From contig CAISKJ010001742.1 of the NCBI GenBank assembly GCA_903885885.1, positions 1-14,192 of the forward strand: a stretch of DNA of 14,192 nucleotides. Direction: 5' to 3'. Position numbers and translations under genes: made by a program. Shown here piece after piece: positions 8,535 through 14,192 of this stretch. Position 1 is the first letter of the stretch. Every line of letters starts with the position of its first letter. The stretch is from an uncultured delta proteobacterium (GTDB taxonomy: Bacteria > Myxococcota_A > Polyangia > Polyangiales > Ga0077539). The notes beneath the pieces were generated by a model that was not told the DNA's origin, ran no database searches, and worked only from the letters and a program-made list of their open reading frames with translations.

Positions 8535-8563
8535 TTGCGCGCCCCGCCCGCGGCCTCGATACT
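8535..8563 (+). promoter_or_regulatory. Putative sigma70-type promoter for the second IPT/TIG lipoprotein gene
   Basis: TTGCGC (8535-8540) and GATACT (8558-8563) are spaced 17 bases apart, 46 bases before the ATG at 8610, in the 96-base gap behind the IgGFc-family gene. The -10 hexamer and spacing are the same as in front of the paralogue at 4329. The rest of the two upstream regions is not obviously alike, so this may be a kept promoter rather than just a recent copy. Confidence 0.4.
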
Positions 8564-8597
8564 CCAACGCTCAGAGTCCGAATTGTCCCGAACGATC

Positions 8598-8603
8598 GAA
8601 GGG
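8598..8603 (+). promoter_or_regulatory. Shine-Dalgarno site deciding the start of the second IPT/TIG lipoprotein
   Basis: GAAGGG ends 6 bases before the ATG at 8610. It selects the start that places a signal peptide at the N-terminus rather than the in-frame upstream start at 8535, which would overlap the proposed promoter. Confidence 0.65.
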
Positions 8604-8609
8604 TCACTC

Positions 8610-10685
8610 ATGCGAGGCAAGCAGATCGGTTGGGCGCTGCTGGCGGTGGCAGGCTGCGGCAGCGAAGAGGGGCGCTTCACGCCCGAAGACGCTGCGTCCG
8701 ACGTCGTCGACGCGACGCCCGATGTGGCCGTCGACCGCGCGGTGCCGCGCGATGTCGCGCCGCGCGACGTGGTGGTCAACACCGCGCCCGTCGTGGTGGG
8801 CGTGGTGCCCGACCACGGGCCCTTCACGGGCGGCAACACCGTGGTGGTGCGTGGCACCAACTTCAACGAAGACTCCCTCGCGCGCTTCGGCGGTTCGCTC
8901 GTGCAACCGCGCGACACAACCCTCACCGACTCGCGCAGGCTCACCGTGCTCCCGCCCGGCGGGCGTCCCGGGCTCGTCGATGTCGAGGTCGAGGTCAACG
9001 GCCGCACCGCGGTGCTCCCCATGGGCTACCGCTACGATTCGATTCTGGTCGAGCCCGACGAGGGATCGATCTCCGGCTCGACGCTGCTCACCATTCGCGG
9101 GCTCGGCACGCACTTCACCGACGCGACGGTGGTCACCCTCGACGGCTTGCCCTGCGTGGTCGACACCGTCGAAGGGCCCGAGCGCCTCTCGTGCCGCACG
9201 CCCGCGCACCCCGAGGGCCGCGTGCCCATCACGGTCGAGTCCGGCGATGAGCGCATCACCGTGCCCGACGCCTACAAATACACGGACAGCGCCGAGTCGA
9301 CGCGCGGCGGCCTGGGCGGCGGCGCCATTCAGGGCACGGTGAGCCTCCCGGTGCTCGCCGCGGGCACGGGCGACGCCATCCCAGGCGCGTACGTGTTCGT
9401 CGGCGAAGACCCCACGGTGGCGCCGCCGCGCTCGACGCGCACCGACGCGCGCGGCCGCGCGACGCTCTCCTACCCGGAGCTCCGAGGGCCCGTCACCGTC
9501 ACCGTGGGCGCGCGCTGCTTCAACAGCCACACGGTGCAGGTGTTCGACGCGCGCAACGTGTCGCTCTACCTCTACCCGCAGATGATCCCCGCGTGCGCCA
9601 TGGGCGACCCCCCGGGCGGCAGCGGCGGCGGTCGCGGCACCTTCGGAACGCTCGTGTCGGGCGAGCTCATCTGGGACGGCCCCAACGAGTTTGCGCCCAA
9701 CCCCTGGCGCAACATCCCGCTGCCGCGCGCGGGAGAGCGGCGCATCGCCTACGTGTACACCACGCAGGCCGACATCTTGTACCCGGCCCCCACGCCCGGC
9801 GACGGCGGCACGGTGCTCGAGGTCGTGCAGCCCGGGTACGGGGGCAGGGGATATCCCTTCGCGGTCTCGGGGCGCCCCGCGGCGATGGCCGTCTACGCGA
9901 TCGCGGGCATCGAGAACACGCGCACGCAGCGGTTTACGCCGTACATGATGGGCGTCGCGCGCAACGTGCTCGGCGCCCCGCGCGCCGAGATCACCAACGT
10001 GCGCGTGAACATGAACATCCCCCTCGACCACCAGACCGAGGTGCGCGTCGAGGGCCTCCCGGCGCCCGTGCGCGGCGAGCCCGATCGCTTGCGCATCGAG
10101 GGCTTCATCGATCTGGGCGGTGAGGGCGTCATCGCGCGGCCCGACATCACGCTCAACGCGCGCGACGGTTCCGAGCCCTTCTGGCTCGTTGCGCTCCCTG
10201 CGTTCACGGGCGCGATCGCCGACGCGCGGCTCACCGTGCGCGGGATCTACGGCACGGGCACGTACCTCAACTCGCCCTACGCGGCGGTGATCGCGTCGGG
10301 CATCACGACGCCCGACGACACGGTGCGGCTGCGCAGCTGGGTAGGCATCCCCGAGGTGACGACGCCGGTCGACACCGGCACGCTCGCCGCCGATCGCACG
10401 GTGCGCTTCAACGTCACCGGCGCGTCGCCCGACATGTGGTGGATGAATCTCTCGGGCGATGTGATGTACTGGCAGACCTTCGCGCCGGGGCCGTCGCGGT
10501 CGTTCGCGTTCCCCGATGTTTCGCGGGTCATGGGGCTGAGCGACCTGCCCGAGGGGCAGCAGCTCTACATGAGCATTACGGGCTTTCGCACGCCAGGCTT
10601 CGACTACAACAACCTGCGATACACGTGGCTGTCGCAGTACTACTGGACGGCGTACTCGGGGCGCACGCTGCTCTTCATGCGTTGA
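8610..10685 (+). CDS. IPT/TIG-domain lipoprotein with carboxypeptidase-regulatory-like domain (paralogue 2), 691 aa
   Basis: The N-terminus MRGKQIGWALLAVAGC is a short lipoprotein signal with a perfect VAGC lipobox (Cys16). An Asp/Val-rich tether (about 20-57) leads into two IPT/TIG domains: about 59-143 (VVVGVVPDHGPFTGGNTVVV) and about 144-226 (CRTPAHPEGRVPITV). A carboxypeptidase-regulatory-like domain follows at about 238-326 (IPGAYVFVGEDP, TDARGRATLS, FDARNVSLYL). The remaining 365 residues are collinear with the gene at 4329-6464: GPNEFAPNPW, GERRIAYVY, YGGRGYPF, PYMMGVARN, GFIDLGGEGVI, ALPAFTG, ITTPDDTV, DRTVRF, PGFDYNN and YYWTAYSGR. The two are clearly duplicates that have since diverged, except in these blocks. 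No enzyme motif is seen. Likely exported and lipid-anchored at the outer membrane. It has its own putative promoter but may also be read from the IgGFc-family gene. It ends 24 bases from the convergent SPOR gene. Confidence 0.88.
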   Translation: MRGKQIGWALLAVAGCGSEEGRFTPEDAASDVVDATPDVAVDRAVPRDVAPRDVVVNTAPVVVGVVPDHGPFTGGNTVVVRGTNFNEDSLARFGGSLVQPRDTTLTDSRRLTVLPPGGRPGLVDVEVEVNGRTAVLPMGYRYDSILVEPDEGSISGSTLLTIRGLGTHFTDATVVTLDGLPCVVDTVEGPERLSCRTPAHPEGRVPITVESGDERITVPDAYKYTDSAESTRGGLGGGAIQGTVSLPVLAAGTGDAIPGAYVFVGEDPTVAPPRSTRTDARGRATLSYPELRGPVTVTVGARCFNSHTVQVFDARNVSLYLYPQMIPACAMGDPPGGSGGGRGTFGTLVSGELIWDGPNEFAPNPWRNIPLPRAGERRIAYVYTTQADILYPAPTPGDGGTVLEVVQPGYGGRGYPFAVSGRPAAMAVYAIAGIENTRTQRFTPYMMGVARNVLGAPRAEITNVRVNMNIPLDHQTEVRVEGLPAPVRGEPDRLRIEGFIDLGGEGVIARPDITLNARDGSEPFWLVALPAFTGAIADARLTVRGIYGTGTYLNSPYAAVIASGITTPDDTVRLRSWVGIPEVTTPVDTGTLAADRTVRFNVTGASPDMWWMNLSGDVMYWQTFAPGPSRSFAFPDVSRVMGLSDLPEGQQLYMSITGFRTPGFDYNNLRYTWLSQYYWTAYSGRTLLFMR

Positions 10686-10689
10686 CGCG

Positions 10690-10708
10690 CGCCCCGGCGG
10701 ACGGGGCG
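10690..10708. terminator. GC hairpin between convergent stops, possible bidirectional terminator
   Basis: CGCCCCG (10690-10696) pairs perfectly with CGGGGCG (10702-10708) across a 5-base loop. It occupies almost the whole 24-base gap between the TGA of the lipoprotein gene and the TGA of the SPOR gene. No T tract follows on either strand, so intrinsic termination in the classical form is not shown. In sequence this rich in G/C a 7-bp stem can arise by chance. Confidence 0.35.
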
Positions 10709-10709
10709 G

Positions 10710-11471
10710 TCAGTGCGCGGCTGCGGGGGCGTGGAAGGGCTCTTGATCGCGGCGCACCACGATGGTGGGCATGCGCTCGCGGGCCTCGAACTGCGCGCGA
10801 TACGCCGAGGCCTCACGCGCCGTCGCGAAGGGGCCGATTCGCACGCGGTGCCACACGACGCCGTTGGGCGCGGTGACGGGCGGCGCCACGAAGGCGCGGT
10901 GCCCGCGCTCGCGGAGGCGCGCGGCGAACTGCTGCGCCGAGGTGATCGAGCGCGCGGAGCTCACCTGCACCGAGAACGCGCCCTCGGCGCCCGCGGCCGC
11001 GGGCGTCGCAACGGCAGCGGGGAGCGCGGCGCCCGAGAGGCCCGACGGCGCGGCGAGCGGCGCGTCGCTGAGGCGGACGCTCAGCGTCGAGGGCGGCGTG
11101 AGGCTCCCGAGGAGGGTGGGCGCCGCCGTCGCTCCAGGGGCCGTGGAGGGAGCGAGCGAGGGGCGCGCAGCCGACCCTGCCGCGGCCTGCGTCGCTGCGG
11201 CGCTGGCAGGCCCCGTGAGGCGCTCGGGCCATGTGATCTGCGCGGCGCCCTCGGGCTGCTGCTGCGCGAGCTGATCGAGGCGCGCCAGCGGGTCTTCGCG
11301 CGTTGCGTGCTGCGACTCGCCCGACTCGCGACCCACGAGCACGCCCACCGCGAAGAGCACACACGCCGTCGCGAGGCCGCCCATCGCGAGTGACATCAGC
11401 CGCGAAGACCCGCCCGCGTCGTCGTGCTCACGGATCTGATCGAGGTCCCGCATCGTGCCCATTGCGTCCAT
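10710..11471 (-). CDS. Single-pass membrane protein with C-terminal SPOR domain, 253 aa
   Basis: The ATG at 11471 is chosen because AGGAGT stands 6-7 bases before it; a TTG start 7 codons upstream would place that site inside the gene. The N-terminal 24 residues are polar, followed by a membrane helix (about 25-47, ending LFAVGVLVG). A long Ala/Pro-rich, low-complexity periplasmic linker (about 85-163) leads to a SPOR domain (about 165-241) with the expected order: FSVQVSS, QFAARLRERGHRAFV, VVWHRVRIGPFATAREA, and a last strand IVVRR. SPOR domains bind peptidoglycan stripped of stem peptides, typically at the division septum, so the protein is expected in the inner membrane reaching into the cell wall. 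The layout resembles DedD or FtsN-like proteins, but SPOR proteins are many and the exact orthologue cannot be named. It is convergent with the lipoprotein genes and divergent from the Cys-repeat gene. Confidence 0.92.
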   Translation of the reverse strand: MDAMGTMRDLDQIREHDDAGGSSRLMSLAMGGLATACVLFAVGVLVGRESGESQHATREDPLARLDQLAQQQPEGAAQITWPERLTGPASAAATQAAAGSAARPSLAPSTAPGATAAPTLLGSLTPPSTLSVRLSDAPLAAPSGLSGAALPAAVATPAAAGAEGAFSVQVSSARSITSAQQFAARLRERGHRAFVAPPVTAPNGVVWHRVRIGPFATAREASAYRAQFEARERMPTIVVRRDQEPFHAPAAAH

Positions 11472-11477
11472 TGCCTG

Positions 11478-11483
11478 ACTCCT
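11478..11483 (-). promoter_or_regulatory. Shine-Dalgarno site of the SPOR-domain gene
   Basis: On the minus strand this reads AGGAGT, 6 bases before the ATG at 11471. It is the best ribosome site in the window and rules out the TTG at 11492 as the start. A short A/T run (TATTTTTT on the minus strand, about 11491-11498) lies just upstream and could belong to a promoter -10 region, but no matching -35 is evident. Confidence 0.8.
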
Positions 11484-11570
11484 CGTGCTCAAAAAATAGG
11501 GGCGGCGGATCGAGTCCGCGGAGCGTGTCGGCGCGGAGGTCGCGCCAGGCCGCTCTCGTTCCAGCTCTTC

Positions 11571-11637
11571 GTGATGCCTCGACCCGCACGCGCGCAGGGC
11601 AAACGCCTGTCGCGGAGCCGCGCCGGAGAGGCATCAC
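11571..11637. repeat. Perfect 10-bp inverted repeat with 47-base spacer
   Basis: GTGATGCCTC (11571-11580) is the exact reverse complement of GAGGCATCAC (11628-11637). The spacer contains short internal stems (CAGG/CCTG; CGCG/CGCG), so the whole could fold as one structured element. It starts 100 bases upstream of the SPOR gene start. It could be a transcription-factor site pair, a structured leader or a small-element remnant; nothing decides between these. Confidence 0.4.
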
Positions 11638-11988
11638 ACGCCCCAACCATGGCCCGCTGCCCAGGCAGCGTCAGCTTTTCAGCTACATGTGGGTGTGAGC
11701 TGCAGAGTACTGGACATCCTGCGCCTCGGTCGTTTCACGGTGAAGCCTCGCGAGGCGCATGAAGGCATCGAAGCGCGGCGATCGACGCCGAGAGCTCCGG
11801 CTCTACGAGGTCGTGACGGATGTGCAACGAGGGCTACGCGTTCGCCCGTTCGGCCCGATCAATGATGGGGTGTGAAGACGATTTCACGCTCCCCTCGCGT
11901 TGGCCTGTCGCACGCTATTCTGCTTGCCGCGCGACATTTTGCGCGTGTTGCGCAGCCCGGTGCGCAGCGCGAGTGGCGCACAGAGCTC

Positions 11989-12017
11989 TTGAGATTCGAG
12001 CGTCGCTCGGTTGTGAT
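11989..12017 (+). promoter_or_regulatory. Putative promoter of the Cys-repeat lipoprotein gene with an operator-like dyad in the spacer
   Basis: TTGAGA (11989-11994, 5 of 6 to consensus) and TGTGAT (12012-12017, 4 of 6) are 17 bases apart. The spacer contains CGAGCG-T-CGCTCG (11997-12009), a perfect 6-bp dyad around one base, a position typical of repressor or MerR-type activator sites. Transcription would begin about 12023-12024, at the ATG itself, implying a leaderless message. Prediction from pattern only. Confidence 0.3.
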
Positions 12018-12022
12018 GAGGC

Positions 12023-14179
12023 ATGCGTACGTGGCTGCTCCTCCCCATCGCGCTCATGACTGTGCTCATCGTCGGGTGTGCCGACGACCCGCCCGACGGG
12101 ACGGGCATCGATGTGCCGCGCAGCGACGGATACACCACGGTCGACAGCCGCACGCCTGAAGATGCGCGGCGCGGCTGTGGGCTCGTCACGTGCGAGTCCG
12201 CGGGCGCCAACTGTGGGCCCGTCGGAGACGGATGCGGCAACGTGATTCAGTGCGGCACCTGCGCGGCGCCGGAGACCTGCGGCGGCGGCGGCATGCCGAG
12301 CCGTTGCGGCGGCATGTCGGGCTGCACTCCGCGCACGTGCGCGATGGCAGGCGCCAACTGTGGGCCCGTGAGCGACGGCTGCGGCGGGCTCCTCGAGTGC
12401 GGCACCTGCGCGGCGGGCACCACCTGCGGCGGCGGTGGAACGCCGAGCGTCTGCGGCGCGCCTAGCGCGACCTTCGACGCTGGAGTGGGATGCGTACGAC
12501 GCACCTGTGCGCTGGCTGGCGCCGACTGCGGCCCCGTGAGCGACGGGTGTGGCGGGCTCCTGATGTGTGGCACCTGCGTGGCGCCGCAGACCTGCGGCGG
12601 CGGGGGCATGCCTGGGCGCTGCGGCGGGGCCGGCGCGTGCGTCCCGCGCACCTGCGCGTCCGCGGGCGCGAACTGCGGTCCCGTGAGTGACGGCTGCGGC
12701 GGTCTCTTGATGTGCGGCACCTGCGCGGCGGGCACCACCTGCGGCGGCGGCGGTCGCCCCAGCCAGTGCGGCGCGCCGGGGAGCGGCGGCTCGACCTGTG
12801 TTCCTCGCAGCTGCGCGTCCGTTGGTGCGAACTGCGGTCCCGTGAGCGACGGCTGCGGCGGTCTCCTGATGTGCGGCACCTGCGCGGCGGGCACCACCTG
12901 CGGCGGCGGTGGTCGCGCCAGCCAGTGCGGCTCCGGCGGAGCGTCGGACGCAGGCGTCGCGTGCGTGCGTCGCACCTGCGCGTCGGTGGGCGCCAACTGC
13001 GGTCCCGTGAGCGACGGCTGCGGCGGTCTCTTGATGTGCGGCACCTGCGCGGCGGGCACCACCTGCGGCGGCGGCGGTCGTCCGAGCGTGTGTGGCACCG
13101 GCGGAGCGCCCGACGCGGGCGGCACCTGCGTGCGTCGCACCTGCGCGTCGGTGGCCGCCGATTGCGGTCCCGTGAGCGATGGCTGCGGCGGGCTTCTGAT
13201 GTGCGGCACCTGCGCGGCGGGCCCCACCTGCGGCGGGGGCGGCGTCGCGAACACCTGCGGCGCGCCGTCGTGCCGTCCGCGCACGTGCGCGATGGCTGGT
13301 GCCAACTGTGGCCCCGTGGCCGACGGTTGCGGCGGGCTCCTCATGTGCGGAACGTGTGTCCCCGGCCAGACCTGCGGCGCCGTCACGCCGAGCGTGTGCG
13401 GTACGCCGGGCGGCACCATGACGACGTGCACCAACCTCTGCCTTCGCCGTGCGACGTGCACCGGCGCCGCGACCACGACGATCTCGGGCACGGTGGTCAC
13501 GCCCGCGCTCATGGCGCCGGACCCGCTCTACAACGCCGTGGTGTACATCCCCAACGCGCCTGTGGCGGCCTTCACGCCGGGCGTGTCGTGCGACCGCTGC
13601 GGAGCTGCGACCTCGGGCTCGCCCGTGGTGAGCGCGGTCACCGGCCCCGACGGCCGCTTCGTGCTCCGTGATGTGCCCGTGGGGGCCAACATCCCGCTGG
13701 TGATTCAGCTCGGGCGCTGGCGTCGTCAGATCACGATCAGAAACGTGAACCCCTGCGTCGACAACCCGCTCACGACCAACGACACGCGCCTGCCGCGCAA
13801 CCGCATGGAGGGTGACATTCCCCTCATGGCGATGGTCACTGGCAACGTCGATGCGCTCGAGTGCGTGCTGCGCAAGATCGGCATCGCCGACAGCGAGTTC
13901 ACCACGCCGGCCAACAACGGGCGCGTGCAATTCTATGTGGCCAACGGGGCCACGATGGGCGGCAGCACGCCGGCCGCGACGGTGCTCTACAACGACCCCG
14001 CGACGCTCTCCCGCTACGACATGGTGCTCTTCGCGTGCGAGGGCCGCGAGATTCGCAAGCCCGTCGCCGCGCAGCGCAACGTCGTCAACTACGCCAACGC
14101 GGGCGGCCGCGTGTTCAGCACGCACTTCAGCTACACGTGGCTCGACAACATCGCTCCGTGGTCGGGTGTAGCCACGTGG
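12023..14179 (+). CDS. Lipoprotein with eight 8-Cys repeats and a carboxypeptidase-regulatory-like domain (3' end missing)
   Basis: In-frame stops at 12014 and 12017 make the ATG at 12023 the first possible start. The signal peptide ends in a perfect IVGC lipobox (Cys19), then an Asp-rich tether. Residues 52-468 hold eight tandem repeats of 48-56 residues, each with eight cysteines except for slight changes in the ends; the core reads ANCGPVSDGCGGLLMCGTC. A carboxypeptidase-regulatory-like domain follows at about 486-577 (TTTISGTVV, NAVVYIPNAP, GPDGRFVLRDVPVG). A C-terminal region (578-719) contains RNRMEGDIPLMAM, LRKIGIADSEF and DMVLFACEGREIRK; this matches a type of large myxobacterial surface protein I recognise by style but cannot name. 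The many cysteines imply a disulfide-bonded extracellular stalk or array. The gene continues past the contig end; the last genuine codon is Trp719 (14177-14179). Anything read beyond that is adapter. No enzyme activity can be assigned. Confidence 0.88.
12176..13426 (+). repeat. Eight in-frame tandem repeats (147-168 bp) encoding 8-Cys units
   Basis: Units start at residues 52, 101, 157, 206, 259, 314, 369 and 417 of the host lipoprotein. The spacing within a unit is C-x4-C-x6-C-x6-C-x5-C-x2-C-x5-C-x8-C. Variation sits in the linkers after the last Cys (for example APSATFDAGVG, APGSGGST), while the cores are nearly constant. Units 4, 5 and 6 are close to identical even at the DNA level, whereas unit 1 and unit 8 are the most divergent (unit 8 lacks the GGGG and is one residue shorter before its last Cys). 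Confidence 0.95.
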
Positions 14180-14192
14180 AGATCGGAAGAGC
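14180..14192 (+). other. Illumina adapter remnant at the contig end (not genomic)
   Basis: The final 13 bases, AGATCGGAAGAGC, equal the shared prefix of the Illumina TruSeq-type adapters. They would add Arg-Ser-Glu-Glu to the reading frame of the Cys-repeat lipoprotein. Genuine sequence should be taken to end at 14179. Confidence 0.95.

Larger units (their letters stand above)
11493..12022. other. 530-base region without a convincing gene, rich in dyad symmetries
   Basis: The region separates the divergent SPOR and Cys-repeat lipoprotein genes. It holds a 6-bp hairpin GGCGCG/CGCGCC with a 5-base loop (11530-11546), a widely spaced inverted repeat (11571-11637), a near-palindrome CGCTGCC-CA-GGCAGCG (11655-11670), a perfect 12-bp palindrome GCCTCGCGAGGC (11745-11756), and a candidate promoter close to the downstream gene. 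Codon-like sequence appears in two adjoining plus frames (11689-11862 and 11759-11875), which may be a decayed gene. Base composition looks a little less G/C-biased than the genes. Confidence 0.6.

Noticed and set aside
4311..10031. Several antisense open frames of 475-770 codons over the lipoprotein genes (4311-6623, 6945-8567, 8604-10031)
   Set aside because: Their translations are Arg/Ala/Gly/His-rich with no motif or signal, and they mirror genes with lipoboxes and recognisable domains.
11472..11492. TTG start seven codons upstream for the SPOR gene
   Set aside because: The strong AGGAGT lies inside this extension and is correctly spaced for the ATG at 11471.
11820..12059. 79-codon plus-strand frame overlapping the start of the Cys-repeat lipoprotein
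   Set aside because: No ribosome site, no family resemblance, and it overlaps the signal-peptide coding region of a well-supported gene.
12176..13426. CRISPR-like or minisatellite array
   Set aside because: Units are about 150 bp, contiguous and in frame with conserved cysteines; there are no short repeats separated by unique spacers.
12176..13426. Possible label as tryptophan synthase alpha chain
   Set aside because: I recall automatic annotations attaching this name to Cys-rich myxobacterial proteins; nothing here resembles the TrpA barrel.
11915..14125. 736-codon antisense frame over the Cys-repeat gene, with its own repeats
   Set aside because: The repetition is simply the complement of the coding repeats; the plus frame has a signal peptide, conserved cysteines and domain similarity.

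Overview
The window is very GC-rich, with strong G/C preference at third codon positions, so open frames run antisense to almost every gene. The gene content points to a myxobacterium (Myxococcota, probably Polyangiales or a Sandaracinus-like relative). It includes a kinase-fold protein fused to a GYF-like domain, a membrane helix and an AgmX/PglI-type C-terminus, several large lipoproteins with Asp-rich linkers behind the lipid cysteine, an IgGFc-binding-family protein, and IPT/TIG and carboxypeptidase-regulatory-like modules. The taxonomic call is inference from protein style, not from a marker gene search.

Layout. (1) 1-1915, minus strand: a membrane-anchored pseudokinase gene (23-1915) whose stop overlaps the start of a probable exported protein that runs off the left edge (41-1). 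(2) 2072-4234, plus: glyS, the beta subunit of tetrameric glycyl-tRNA synthetase, transcribed divergently from the pseudokinase; the alpha subunit gene glyQ is not adjacent. (3) 4329-10685, plus: three large lipoprotein genes. Two are paralogues (4329-6464 and 8610-10685) with two IPT/TIG domains, a carboxypeptidase-regulatory-like domain and a long shared C-terminal region I do not recognise. Between them lies an IgGFc-binding-family lipoprotein (6481-8513) split by a single -1 frameshift near 7196-7203. (4) 10710-11471, minus: a single-pass SPOR-domain protein, convergent with the lipoprotein genes; a GC hairpin sits between the stops. (5) 11493-12022: about 530 bases without a convincing gene but with several dyad symmetries and a possible gene remnant. 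(6) 12023-14179, plus: a lipoprotein with eight 8-cysteine repeats, a carboxypeptidase-regulatory-like domain and an unassigned C-terminal region, cut off by the contig end.

The last 13 bases (14180-14192) equal the common Illumina adapter prefix and are not genomic.

The coherent theme is cell-surface and envelope proteins: four predicted lipoproteins with adhesive or disulfide-rich modules, an envelope SPOR protein and a membrane pseudokinase. The tandem IPT/TIG paralogues flanking the IgGFc-family protein look like a surface-protein locus; a joint function is inference. No tRNA, rRNA, CRISPR array or insertion sequence was recognised.
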